Shown piece after piece: positions 47,601-56,242 of a DNA stretch of 64,000 nt (position 1 is the first letter of the stretch; every line of letters begins with the position of its first letter). The notes under the pieces were generated by a model. The model had not been told where the DNA came from, made no database searches, and saw only the letters and a program-made list of their open reading frames with translations. The stretch is taken from positions 806,001 to 870,000 of the forward strand of contig NZ_CP038493.1 of the NCBI RefSeq assembly GCF_004752005.1. Direction: 5' to 3'. Origin of the DNA: Thalassotalea sp. HSM 43. GTDB taxonomy: Bacteria > Pseudomonadota > Gammaproteobacteria > Enterobacterales > Alteromonadaceae. A program made the translations under genes and the position numbers.

Positions 47601-49704
47601 AAATACCATCCGCAACAGAGCCTAGAACCGAACGATTAGTGCGCTCTGATGCCACCAACTCCTGTGTTCTTTCATCGATAATACGTTCTAGCTCTTGTTG
47701 TGAGCGACGAGTAATGTCTGTAGCCCGTTGCGATATGATAAACATAAAGGTCGACAAGGCTGCGACAACAATGACAATGGTGATGGTCACAACGGCAAAC
47801 AAAAAGCGTAATTGATAATAGCGTTTGTAGACTTCGTCGATGTCGACTTCGACCACTACCGAGTTATTCATTTCTTTAAGCCAAGTGGCTTTACCGACCA
47901 CCAATTTGCCACGATAGTCACGATAGCCAACAATGTCTTCGGTATCGACTTGATATAACGCGCTTTGGGTCATGGTGTTGTCTTCACCATTTGGTAAGAC
48001 AACGTTTAAGATATTCGACTTGCCGTATTCAAGTTGCCCCAGATCGTATAAGTCAGAAAGAAAACGGCTTTGTGTTAGCATGCGACCTTTTCTATCAATT
48101 GAATAGGCTTCTAAGGTGTCGCCTACACCGACATCGGTAAAGGATGCGGCAAAGTTACCTTTGGGATCAAATCGCATCGCCATAATGGCAATAACTTCGC
48201 CCCAAATATCGGTTACCGGGGTCGCTACAAACACCACGGCGTCTTGATCTTGCTTTGATAAATTGCCATCGATATCGACTTTTGACCACACCGAAGGAAT
48301 GAATTGGCTTTGACCATTAACCACTTTCTCAAAAAGCTCTGGTCGTTGTTCAGCGATTGCATGATCTAAGCCCGTTAATGCCTTTTCCGTACTGTATAAG
48401 GTTAAGCCTTGCTTTGAGATCAAAAATGCGGCTCGCCCAGAGATGTAAGTAGACGGTCGTTCGCGAAAAAATCGGTCCAATTGATTGTTAGATAAGGTTA
48501 TGTTTTCTAGACTTTTTCTATCGTAGGCAAGCAATAATTGCTCGGTTAATTCAATAAATTGTGGCAGTTCACTAACCGAGTTGGTTAATTGTTTACGCGA
48601 CTGATACCAGCCTTTCAGGTTGGTAAGCACACTTTTTTGCGTTATTGATAGCAATTTATCGTATTCTTGCTGTGAATATTTTCTAAACTCACTCAAATAC
48701 CAAGACATACCGGACACCATGATAGCTAATATCAATAAGACGAGAAGCACATACACACTTTTAAAGCGCGCGGTGCCAAATTTTCGCGCTATTTCATCGG
48801 TATATTTTCGCGCCACATGCCAAACCATATACAACAAAAACATGCCAAGTACCGCGGCTCCTACGGCGATATAATTACCGGATAAATTGGTATCTTTTTT
48901 CTCTTGAAAATATTGACTCTCCCATTGTCGTTGCATCGAACTTAAGTGCTCGGCCCCTAATTGGTCTATGCCCCAATCAATGATATTTTTCAGTTCAGGT
49001 AAATTTTTATTGATGCAATAGCCAATAGCAAAAGGCTCTAACCCTTCAACACTGACCGGTTTAAGCCCGGCAATTCGATTGCTTTTTTGATAATAGTTCA
49101 GGCTATATAGGTATAAAATAAAGCCATCAATTTTACCGTCGCGCACTTGCTGTAGGCCTTGCTCGATGTTATCAGTGGTGATCACATTGCTGGCGCCGAC
49201 CAACTCTTCTGCCTTGGCATGAGTCGCATAGCCTTTTACGACTCCTAATGTTGCATGGTATTTGCCGTCTTTTTTGGCGTTAAACACCTGACTGTCTTGG
49301 CGCACCGCCAAAATTGGCGTAAACGTTTGAATGGGTTTTGAAAATAACACCTCGCCTTGGCGCTCTTCGCTATTTGCGCATATCGATAACACATCAATAT
49401 CGCCGCGCATTAAGCTTTTGTATTCTTGATCGAAAGTCGTTTGCGAGGTGACTTGTAAGGTGATGGGTAGCACTTCATTGAGAGACAAGCGCGCCATTTT
49501 GCCTATACCTTCAACTTGGCCATGCTCATCGACAAAATCAAATGGTGGGAAATTGGCATCCATACCAACGTTAACAATGGGGTGCTTATTGGCCCAATCC
49601 ATGAGTTCAGGCGGCAAATCGTTAGCTGCGAAGGCTCTCAATGCCATCGACAGGACAAATACTAAGGTAACTAACAGTGAAAATGCAGGCCTAATCAGCT
49701 TCAT
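44611..49704 (-). CDS. 1,697-residue hybrid sensor kinase with SBP, PAS, two receiver and HPt domains
   Basis: A BvgS/EvgS-like multi-domain kinase. Signal peptide about 1-26; a periplasmic solute-binding domain (SBP_bac_3 type, about 30-270); membrane segments near 280 and 320; a second extracytoplasmic (Cache-like) region about 345-630; a further membrane segment near 640; two PAS-type domains about 690-930; a HisKA domain with H961 (MSHEIRTPMNAI); HATPase with GGTGLGLTICQ; receivers with D1251 (MIDWQMPGLDG) and D1398 (LMDLQMPVMDG); HPt with H1549 (AHTLKGTAGNIG). All phosphorelay residues are present. Two extracytoplasmic sensing regions are unusual in one kinase. The downstream HD-GYP regulator is translationally coupled. 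Confidence 0.93.
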   Translation of the reverse strand: MKLIRPAFSLLVTLVFVLSMALRAFAANDLPPELMDWANKHPIVNVGMDANFPPFDFVDEHGQVEGIGKMARLSLNEVLPITLQVTSQTTFDQEYKSLMRGDIDVLSICANSEERQGEVLFSKPIQTFTPILAVRQDSQVFNAKKDGKYHATLGVVKGYATHAKAEELVGASNVITTDNIEQGLQQVRDGKIDGFILYLYSLNYYQKSNRIAGLKPVSVEGLEPFAIGYCINKNLPELKNIIDWGIDQLGAEHLSSMQRQWESQYFQEKKDTNLSGNYIAVGAAVLGMFLLYMVWHVARKYTDEIARKFGTARFKSVYVLLVLLILAIMVSGMSWYLSEFRKYSQQEYDKLLSITQKSVLTNLKGWYQSRKQLTNSVSELPQFIELTEQLLLAYDRKSLENITLSNNQLDRFFRERPSTYISGRAAFLISKQGLTLYSTEKALTGLDHAIAEQRPELFEKVVNGQSQFIPSVWSKVDIDGNLSKQDQDAVVFVATPVTDIWGEVIAIMAMRFDPKGNFAASFTDVGVGDTLEAYSIDRKGRMLTQSRFLSDLYDLGQLEYGKSNILNVVLPNGEDNTMTQSALYQVDTEDIVGYRDYRGKLVVGKATWLKEMNNSVVVEVDIDEVYKRYYQLRFLFAVVTITIVIVVAALSTFMFIISQRATDITRRSQQELERIIDERTQELVASERTNRSVLGSVADGIFGIDKHGVCRIFNESASNLLGYQEEDVIDQPYYQLFHKQKTNGDSLTDDNNPILKAVREGKTIRNPMAVFEHKNGESIPVEYSVAPISEDDEHSELAAVVAFQDISERLEEKNRINTILESMPIAMLLVNTDDVIEQINATTTRMLGWAAEELDGKPLHTIVPHHRRKEHQLFTQDYWQEPFVHHSGNADVPLDILTKDGGCIEVESVYTPIVLEDKSYVIVSLRDVTQENQAKKALLEAKVLADEASRAKSDFLANMSHEIRTPMNAIIGMSHLALEHELDSKPKNYIKKVHRAAESLLGIINDILDFSKIEAGKLELERIDFTIDDVMDDVANIIGFQAHDKGIELLFNISPDVPVYLSGDPLRLNQILINLANNAIKFTELGQIVISIKLVPHHTDKVRLRFAVQDSGIGMSQQQMDKLFQSFSQADSSTTRKYGGTGLGLTICQKLIHLMQGEIWVESEVGKGSVFFFDVVLDLPQGKLEPKFSEQQRHLLTGKKVLIVDDNTIAAEVLSNIMSSFGCDIQVAYSGLQAIDLVSNGQTDFDFAMIDWQMPGLDGLDTVAKLQTLLSDQTKHFVLITAYGKDQIKNRAQLDQQLHIDSFLSKPVTASSIFDEMMRLMGQSYIATTRKLGKDEALQQDYRKLNNAKVLLVEDNELNQELAIGLLQQAKIRYDVADNGQQAVEMAALNRYDGILMDLQMPVMDGYTAAGIIRQEQPDMPIIAMTANAMASDKEKVLSAGMNAHIAKPINVNDMFSTMAKWISSQGPFAVEPITDVGESQATDGDDIALQQQDLSYVNIDKGLATCAGDKNLYLRLLRKFVASQSDFYSHFSEAWGEHKLNKATRLAHTLKGTAGNIGANLLQAEADKLETALNGNAGNEIISTQLQQVTSKLQDVLSELGQLLNSSKVKDSVNDDRDESAIDMSQYSQQLNHLLSLIEDFETDATDVAEDLQQQFTASRYEFAFKRILTSIENYDFDNAHALLKQFISENLAKDT

Positions 49705-49901
49705 GCAAACAGGTCAAAAAAGAGTGATCTTATAAGTATATAATCACATGAGAAATTTACGACCGGCCATGGGTTAACAAGATGTTGATGTTTGAATCTA
49801 GCCCTCGCCTCGTACGGGCTATGAAAATTGCAACAATATGTAATCAAAGCAACAACTTAAGATATGAGCTTGATTAAAAAACGGTGACCATACAAGAAAC
49901 A

Positions 49902-49931
49902 GCAAATGATGCCGATTAGAACATCATTTGC
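49902..49931. terminator. Possible terminator downstream of the MFS gene
   Basis: GCAAATGATG and CATCATTTGC pair across a 10-base loop. The following minus-strand bases are only moderately T-rich, so this is a weak call. Confidence 0.4.
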
Positions 49932-49957
49932 CATTAAGAGTAATCAGGCACTCGTCA

Positions 49958-51178
49958 CTAACACTTTGCCTTGATAACCGATAAGTTATTAACGGCTACT
50001 GACATTTGTTGGTCTTGCGCCTGTTTTTTATCCAATGCGCCACTTAAACGTGTTAAAACTAACGCCACAGCGACAATGATCGACCCGACCCAAGCGGTAT
50101 CGGTAAGCTGGGCGGTTTCAACAATAACCCCGCCACTCAGTGATCCTAAGGCAATGCCGACATTAAACGCAGCGATATTCAAACCTGAGGCGACATCCAC
50201 GGCATTAGGTGTGTATTTTTGTGCCAATTGCACTACATAGACTTGTAACCCAGGAACATTACCAAATGCAAAGGCGCCCCAAACCAATACCGTGATCAGT
50301 ACCGCTGGTTTTGAACCCGCAACAAAACTTAATAACAGTAACACCAATGCTAAGCCGCTAAACACAAAGGTAAGTGCTGATATAGGCCCTTTGCGGTCGG
50401 CAAGTTTGCCACCGTAAATATTACCAATCGCTACCGAAACACCATACACCAGTAAGATAACACCGACCATCGACGCATCGAAGCCACTGACTTGCTGTAA
50501 AATCGGTGCCAAATAGGTAAATGCCGTAAACGTTCCGCCATAGCCAACAGCTGTAATGATGTACACCAGCAGCAATCTAGGGTGAACTAATACCTGAAAT
50601 TGCTCTTTAAAACTCGCTGACTGGCCTTTTTTCAAATCCTTTGGCACCAAGAGCAGGCTGCCGATAATGGCAATAACACCCAATAGTGACACCACTAGAA
50701 ACGTTGCTCGCCAACCAAATTCCTGACCAATAAATGTGCCAAGCGGTACGCCAGTAACTAAGGCGACCGTTAAACCGGTAAACATAATGGCGATGGCACT
50801 GGCTTCTTTATCTTTGCTCACTAATGATGTGGCAATGGTTGAGCCAATCGAAAAGAACACACCATGGGCAAGCCCAGTTAAAATCCTTGCGGCAATCAGG
50901 CTTTCATATCCAGGTGCTTGCCAAGCAACCAGGTTGCCTAAAGTAAACAGCGCCATAAGGGCAATCAATAGATACTTACGATTCCAGCGTCCGGTCAATG
51001 CGGTTAACACCGGTGCACCGATGGCAACACCCAAGGCATATAAACTCACTAATAACCCGGCAGAGGGTAAACTGACGGATAAGTCATTGGCGATAGTCGG
51101 TATCAAACCAACAATAACAAACTCGGTTGTGCCGATAGCAAAAGCACTGAGAGTCAAAGCGAATAAAGCTAATGGCAT
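49958..51178 (-). CDS. MFS transporter, AraJ/YdhP-like (DHA1 family)
   Basis: A 406-residue permease with 12 predicted membrane segments. The segment AIGTTEFVIVGLIPTIANDL, followed by a Gly-rich second helix and GRWNRK, is typical of the DHA1 sugar/drug efflux transporters AraJ, YdhP and relatives. The substrate cannot be read. The ATG at 51178 is chosen because GGAG lies seven bases upstream; a TTG four codons earlier would put GGAG within the coding sequence. Confidence 0.9.
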   Translation of the reverse strand: MPLALFALTLSAFAIGTTEFVIVGLIPTIANDLSVSLPSAGLLVSLYALGVAIGAPVLTALTGRWNRKYLLIALMALFTLGNLVAWQAPGYESLIAARILTGLAHGVFFSIGSTIATSLVSKDKEASAIAIMFTGLTVALVTGVPLGTFIGQEFGWRATFLVVSLLGVIAIIGSLLLVPKDLKKGQSASFKEQFQVLVHPRLLLVYIITAVGYGGTFTAFTYLAPILQQVSGFDASMVGVILLVYGVSVAIGNIYGGKLADRKGPISALTFVFSGLALVLLLLSFVAGSKPAVLITVLVWGAFAFGNVPGLQVYVVQLAQKYTPNAVDVASGLNIAAFNVGIALGSLSGGVIVETAQLTDTAWVGSIIVAVALVLTRLSGALDKKQAQDQQMSVAVNNLSVIKAKC

Positions 51179-51394
51179 GAGCCACTCCAAAATGATTTAA
51201 GATGTTCAAGTTGGCGACTATTATCCACAGTATCTCAATTGCAAAAACACCAAAAATGGCAATTCACTTTTGCATTAAACGCAAAGATATATACAAAATT
51301 TTTACAGTTTATTACTGTAAATCCATTGTTTACTGCTTGTTAATTGACCTGTCGCAAAAAATATCACAAAAACCAACATTGTTTGTCTTGCTAT

Positions 51395-51408
51395 CGACCG
51401 CTAGGTCG
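51395..51408. promoter_or_regulatory. Short inverted repeat in the MFS / unknown-gene divergent region
   Basis: CGACC-GCTA-GGTCG is a perfect 5+4+5 inverted repeat, about 50 bases before the ATG at 51460. It overlaps the likely -35/-10 region (TAAAAT follows at 51411) and may be a repressor site. Short arms keep confidence low. Confidence 0.3.
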
Positions 51409-51459
51409 GTAAAATCGCGCCCCTCGTAATCGATTCACCGAATTGGAGCTGTGCCTTAA

Positions 51460-52635
51460 ATGAGAAAATTGCTTACCCTTCCAGCAAAATTAAACACCTG
51501 TCCTGTTGAAGACGCTATATACCAAAATGCGTTAACCTGTATAACCGACTTAGCCTTAAATCTAATGGCCGTTAAAGTCGAGCATCACCCAGAAGACTTT
51601 CTCGGTTGGTGCCAACAATTACTGAAGATTTGCCAACACGATCTGAATGTTGACTTGCTTGAAGAAAAGCAATTACCGGTACTAAAAAAGTTGCAAGACA
51701 CCCTGCAACAAGGCATTTCGCAAATACAGCTTAAAATGTTACGTGTCGCGCCTTGGCCAGTATTTTATCAAGCCATTGAAAGCATGTCTGAATTGCAATC
51801 TTTGCAAGAGCGCACACAGCTATTACACTACATCGCCAATATTCGAGAGATACCATTAGCGCAATTAAGCCAAGCTGATTTGCAGGCATTTAGTGGTAAG
51901 CATGGTGCATGTCATGACATTGATAACTATCCGTTTGATGTGGAATGGTTTGCGTCAACCAAAGCGGCAAAGACATTTCATCGTTTGTTAACCAATCACA
52001 CCGAGTTATTTGATCAGGCGCTTGCGCATATTCCGTTGCAAGGCGAGGTAGAAAAGCAACATTATCAAGATTTTGTTGATGCCTATCAGCACATTTTTGC
52101 GACACAGACGGACAGTGAAAAAGCGCCATTAATCGCCGCAACTCGATTATTAGCGATGCGTCGTCCAGACGTATTTGTGCCTCTTACCAATGCCAACTTG
52201 GCCAATTTATGTAAAGGTTTAAACATTAGTAAATTCGGCAACCAAGATTTTGATGGCTATTATCAAGAGCTCATTAATGTGCTTCCAATATATGCTTGGT
52301 ACCGCTGTGCGCAACCAGAAGATGAGCAACAAGCCTTTATCTGGCAACATAGAGCATTGATGTTCGACCTGTTCTTTTATGCTGATGAAGACCAAGCACG
52401 CCGTTCTAATTATGTCCGTATGCGCGACAAACCAAAGACAGTGAAAATCAGTGCCGGTGCCAATAGAGCCAGCAAACGTAGCAAAGAAACCGCAGAGATG
52501 TTGGTTGATAAAGCGTTGGCAGAAGATGGCGTTGAAGCGTATTTACTGGATATGCGTGACACCTTAATAAAAAGTGTTAGTGCAGGCAAAAGCGTCGACC
52601 AGGCAATGCAGTTGATGCGCAGTATTTTTGGATAA
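51460..52635 (+). CDS. Conserved-looking protein of unknown function
   Basis: A 391-residue soluble protein without a signal peptide or membrane segment. It is mostly helical by composition, with repeated Leu/Gln-rich stretches. The segment ATRLLAMRRPDVFVPLTNANLANLCKGL around residues 225-255 and the basic C-terminal part (SAGANRASKRSKETAEML) are the most distinctive pieces. I recognise no catalytic motif or Pfam family. It lies 24 bases upstream of the YgjP-like gene on the same strand, so both are probably expressed together. Confidence 0.75.
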   Translation: MRKLLTLPAKLNTCPVEDAIYQNALTCITDLALNLMAVKVEHHPEDFLGWCQQLLKICQHDLNVDLLEEKQLPVLKKLQDTLQQGISQIQLKMLRVAPWPVFYQAIESMSELQSLQERTQLLHYIANIREIPLAQLSQADLQAFSGKHGACHDIDNYPFDVEWFASTKAAKTFHRLLTNHTELFDQALAHIPLQGEVEKQHYQDFVDAYQHIFATQTDSEKAPLIAATRLLAMRRPDVFVPLTNANLANLCKGLNISKFGNQDFDGYYQELINVLPIYAWYRCAQPEDEQQAFIWQHRALMFDLFFYADEDQARRSNYVRMRDKPKTVKISAGANRASKRSKETAEMLVDKALAEDGVEAYLLDMRDTLIKSVSAGKSVDQAMQLMRSIFG

Positions 52636-52659
52636 TCGCCTGTTTCGCATTAAGATAGC

Positions 52660-53172
52660 ATGATGAACGCGTTAAGATACCTACAAGGTTACCCGCAACA
52701 AGTTGTTGAGCAAGCACAACAGTTGCTTACTCAGCAAAAGCTCGGGCCATGGTTATTAGCGCGTTATCCTGACGCTCATCAGATAGGCAATGATGGGCAA
52801 CTAAGAGACTATGTACAGTCGTTAAAAAACCAATTCTTAAAAAAGTCCGCTCCGCTAAGCAAAGTTTGCTTTGATAATAAACTTCATGTCATTAACAACG
52901 CTTTAGGTACCCACAGTTACATAAGCAAAGTACATGGCAGTAAAATCAAACGAGTAAATGAAATCCGTATCGCCAGTATTTTTAAACAATGCCCTGAGCC
53001 ATTTTTAAAAATGATTTGCGTGCATGAATTGGCGCACATAAAAGAGAAACAACATAACAAGGCGTTTTACCAGTTGTGTCAGCATATGATGCATGATTAT
53101 CATCAAGTCGAGCTGCATTTGCGCCTCTATTTAGTGCAAACCGAAACACACGGTCGTTTATACTCTGCATAA
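52660..53172 (+). CDS. YgjP-like metallopeptidase (M48/DUF45 type)
   Basis: A 170-residue protein with HELAHIKEKQHNKAFYQLCQHM: an HExxH zinc motif (residues around 124) followed by a further His at the spacing used by the YgjP/SprT-like minigluzincins. The N-terminal half contains strands preceding the motif, as in that family. Such proteins are predicted zinc peptidases of unknown substrate. Two adjacent ATG codons could serve as start. Confidence 0.85.
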   Translation: MMNALRYLQGYPQQVVEQAQQLLTQQKLGPWLLARYPDAHQIGNDGQLRDYVQSLKNQFLKKSAPLSKVCFDNKLHVINNALGTHSYISKVHGSKIKRVNEIRIASIFKQCPEPFLKMICVHELAHIKEKQHNKAFYQLCQHMMHDYHQVELHLRLYLVQTETHGRLYSA

Positions 53173-53259
53173 CGAAATAACAAATTGTCATGGTTTTAGC
53201 TCGTTAACCTTGGCTGCAATTTGTTATACTCTGGCAAAATCCTGTCAACATACAATGAT

Positions 53260-53733
53260 ATGAACTACATCAAGATTGATGATCTCAAATACGCCTGGGT
53301 ATTTCGTTTTAAACAATTGCCGATCAGCGAACAAGATATGCAATTGATAAAACCAATGGCACCGGCTCGCTGCGCCACGCTATGGGGCCAATTTATCGCC
53401 AAGAATGCTGACCATCCAGACTTTATCGGTGAAGCCGATTGGCCTGGCAAAGATGATAGCTGGCATGATAAAGGCAACTGGCAAAATGCGTGGGAAAGTG
53501 ACGATGAGAGCTTACCCGATGAAATAGCGGATTTTCTTGATTGGCAGGGCAATACCACGGTGTATTTCTGTAATTCACGCAAACAGGTCATAGAAACCCG
53601 TTTTGATGTATTTCAACGTTGTTGGAAAAACTTCTTAATGATGGACGACGGACCTATCTTGATTGCAAAAAAGAAAAAACAAGCGATTCAGTTCTTTCCT
53701 GATGGCACATTTCGTTTAGGCACCATGCCCTAA
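53260..53733 (+). CDS. DUF2947 family protein
   Basis: A 157-residue acidic, Trp-rich protein (YIKIDDLKYAWVFRFKQLP near the start, FLDWQGNTTVYFCNS in the middle). I recognise the DUF2947 pattern, a family found mainly in marine gammaproteobacteria; no function is known. The ATG at 53260 is used instead of an upstream TTG at 53221, since the family start fits here, though no strong Shine-Dalgarno is seen. Confidence 0.75.
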   Translation: MNYIKIDDLKYAWVFRFKQLPISEQDMQLIKPMAPARCATLWGQFIAKNADHPDFIGEADWPGKDDSWHDKGNWQNAWESDDESLPDEIADFLDWQGNTTVYFCNSRKQVIETRFDVFQRCWKNFLMMDDGPILIAKKKKQAIQFFPDGTFRLGTMP

Positions 53734-53763
53734 GCAATCAGTTTATCGAGACAAGCGAGCCTC

Positions 53764-54693
53764 ATGCACCCACGCAATAAACACCAAGGTGATTATAACT
53801 TCAAGCAGTTATGTGTTGCTGTTCCAGCGCTTAAGGCATTTGTTGTCGACAATAAACACGGCAAGCAAAGCATTGACTTTAGTAACCCGAAGGCCTTAGT
53901 TTGTCTTAACAAAGCGTTATTAACACAACACTATGAGCTTGATTATTGGCAGTTACCTGACGGTCATTTGTGTCCGCCTATTCCCGGTCGAGTCGATTAC
54001 TTGCACTACCTCGCTGACCTTCTAAAAAGCAGCAACAATAATCGCATACCTAAGCGCGCAAAAGATATTCGCCTACTCGATATAGGTACCGGTGCCAGCG
54101 TAGTGTACCCATTGCTCGCCCATAAGGTCTATCAATGGCAGGTGATCGCCAGCGATATTAGTCAATCATCGCTAGATAATGCGCAATCCATTATAGAGCG
54201 AAATGGCTTACAGCAGGCTATTCATTTACGCCATCAAAACGACAGTAAACATTGTTTTAATAACATCATTCGCTGTAATGAGTTTATCGACATTACAATG
54301 TGTAACCCGCCTTTTTTCGAGTCGATAGCGTCGGCTCGTGCCGCCAATAAACGCAAGTGGCAAAACCTTAATAAAGACGTTAATAAGATAGCGAATCAAG
54401 GGTTTAACTTTGCTGGCAGTAATGACGAATTATGTTGCCCAGGCGGTGAATTAAAGTTTGTGCGCAGAATGATTAATGAAAGCAAATATTTTGGCCATCA
54501 AGTCTTTTGGTTTACCTCTTTGGTCGCCAATAAAGATAACCTAAGAGCATTGAAACAAGCGTTGAAAAAAGCAAATGCGACCCAGGTTAAAACCGTGTCG
54601 ATGCAGCAGGGACAAAAAACCAGCCGGTTTATTGCTTGGAGCTTTCTTAGCCAAGAGCAACAAAACGACTGGTGTGATAGACGATTTAATTAA
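53764..54693 (+). CDS. rlmF: 23S rRNA (adenine-1618-N6)-methyltransferase RlmF
   Basis: A 309-residue Rossmann methyltransferase. It begins with the family segment MHPRNKHQGDYNFKQL. The SAM-binding motif LLDIGTGASVVYPLL and the catalytic NPPF motif (TMCNPPFFES) of amino-methyltransferases are present. RlmF (YbiN) methylates A1618 of 23S rRNA. It lies 30 bases after the DUF2947 gene. Confidence 0.95.
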   Translation: MHPRNKHQGDYNFKQLCVAVPALKAFVVDNKHGKQSIDFSNPKALVCLNKALLTQHYELDYWQLPDGHLCPPIPGRVDYLHYLADLLKSSNNNRIPKRAKDIRLLDIGTGASVVYPLLAHKVYQWQVIASDISQSSLDNAQSIIERNGLQQAIHLRHQNDSKHCFNNIIRCNEFIDITMCNPPFFESIASARAANKRKWQNLNKDVNKIANQGFNFAGSNDELCCPGGELKFVRRMINESKYFGHQVFWFTSLVANKDNLRALKQALKKANATQVKTVSMQQGQKTSRFIAWSFLSQEQQNDWCDRRFN

Positions 54694-54715
54694 CCATTGA
54701 GGTTAATGTGACAAG

Positions 54716-55144
54716 TTACTCTGGTTCACCACCAAGTAAGTTTAATGAGCGCAGCTCACGCTCGGTTTGACCAATCAATTCATCTTCGGTTTTGCCATGC
54801 GCAATAGGTTGACGAGTTTGTGGGTCGACCTGAACAAAAACAATATCATCGGCTAGACAAATGGTCTTTTTGGTGGCTTTATTGCGCACCAAACACGTCA
54901 CCGTGATAGAGGTGCGACCAACCGCTTTCGTGGCTAAACCAAACTCGACAACGTCACCTTGCAACGCTGGTGACTGAAAGCTTATTTCACCAATATGTTT
55001 GGTCACTAGACAATTGGTTTCTAATTGACAAATAGCGTAAATTGCCGCTTCTTCATCAATCCATTCCAAAGCTCTACCACCAAACAACGAGTTGGCGTAA
55101 TTAAGATCGTTAGGCATAACCAAACGACGAGACAAAAAGCGCAT
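54716..55144 (-). CDS. Hotdog-fold acyl-CoA thioesterase (YciA/BACH-like)
   Basis: A 142-residue single hotdog domain with the acyl-CoA hydrolase features MPNDLNYANSLFGGRALEWIDEEA and TKHIGEISFQSPALQGDVVEF. It cleaves acyl-CoA to free acid and CoA. Fatty-acid chain-length preference cannot be inferred. It converges with rlmF, and a 100-base gap separates it from the hydrolase gene upstream on the same strand. Confidence 0.92.
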   Translation of the reverse strand: MRFLSRRLVMPNDLNYANSLFGGRALEWIDEEAAIYAICQLETNCLVTKHIGEISFQSPALQGDVVEFGLATKAVGRTSITVTCLVRNKATKKTICLADDIVFVQVDPQTRQPIAHGKTEDELIGQTERELRSLNLLGGEPE

Positions 55145-55244
55145 AGCGACTCCAATAACTAATAAAATACAGCAAAAAATCGGCTGCGAATTATACGGAC
55201 TTTTATAAGTGTAGGCTACATCTGCCTATAAATAATGGCAGCAA

Positions 55245-56156
55245 TTAATGTTGCTTAAGCCAATTTAACAACACCGGAAAATGATCATCGACCGCAAGCC
55301 GATGGGTGAGAATATCATTGTGATCATAATCGACCATATTGCCGTTTTGTTTTGACAACAAAGAGAACTTAGCATTCTCGTTTCGACATTCATCAATAAA
55401 GCGCTGCACATCACCGCGATAACCTAACACCAAGTCTTTAATACCAGTGAGATGCCATGTTGGTGGCCAGTGCGTATGTTCGGCGGCCGAGCCATAATCA
55501 AAGCCATCTCGAGGATCAATCCATGGGCCTTTATTGACCCAAGCAATGCACTCATCAAGCGACATTTTTGATTCGCTATCAGCGCCAATTCCTAGTCGTT
55601 TAGCATCAAAAAAGCCATGCCGCTTTGCCATCATTGGTGCAAAACGATTCCATACTAGATTGACCTTAAACCACTTTTCAAAACTGCGTCGATAGATACT
55701 GCGTTTGGTACCAAAACAGACATTGCTTCTGACTTTATCCAAATAGTGTGGGTGGCGAATCAATAGACTGGCCAGTAATACCCCGCCCCATGAATGACAA
55801 ATAAGATGCATCGGCTGTCGGCTGCGCTCGAAAATAAAATCAATACAGGCAGGAATGTCTTGGTTAATGGTTTCAAACTGGCCATAGTCTGAACTGGCAC
55901 TCATGGTCGGTTTACTTTTACCACGGCCACGCATGTCCATGACGTAAACATCAAAACCTTGTTTGGCTAAAAAACACGCCAAACCTTTGCCGGATTCGGT
56001 ATAAAAAATGCGGCCATTTTCAATCGCACCGTGCACCATAAATATCGGTGTGACAATGGCATCTTTGTTTACATTACTGGCGCGAATATGGCGCAAATGA
56101 ATCTGTTGTCCCTGACTTTCAACATACAAGGACGCCTGCTCTGGCGATAAAGACAT
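55245..56156 (-). CDS. Alpha/beta hydrolase
   Basis: A 303-residue enzyme with the oxyanion segment MVHGAIENGRIF, DMRGRGKSKPT, and the nucleophile elbow CHSWGG (Ser near 126). A late Asp/His pair (DLVLGYRG, DYDHNDILTH) completes the expected triad. Such hydrolases act on esters or related bonds; the substrate is unknown. No signal peptide. Confidence 0.88.
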   Translation of the reverse strand: MSLSPEQASLYVESQGQQIHLRHIRASNVNKDAIVTPIFMVHGAIENGRIFYTESGKGLACFLAKQGFDVYVMDMRGRGKSKPTMSASSDYGQFETINQDIPACIDFIFERSRQPMHLICHSWGGVLLASLLIRHPHYLDKVRSNVCFGTKRSIYRRSFEKWFKVNLVWNRFAPMMAKRHGFFDAKRLGIGADSESKMSLDECIAWVNKGPWIDPRDGFDYGSAAEHTHWPPTWHLTGIKDLVLGYRGDVQRFIDECRNENAKFSLLSKQNGNMVDYDHNDILTHRLAVDDHFPVLLNWLKQH

Positions 56157-56242
56157 AGATTGCTTTAACTAAATACTGGTATGACCAGATTGTAGCGCGT
56201 TATCAATGAGCATTAAAGCTTTTGTAATGAAAACCTTTGTAA

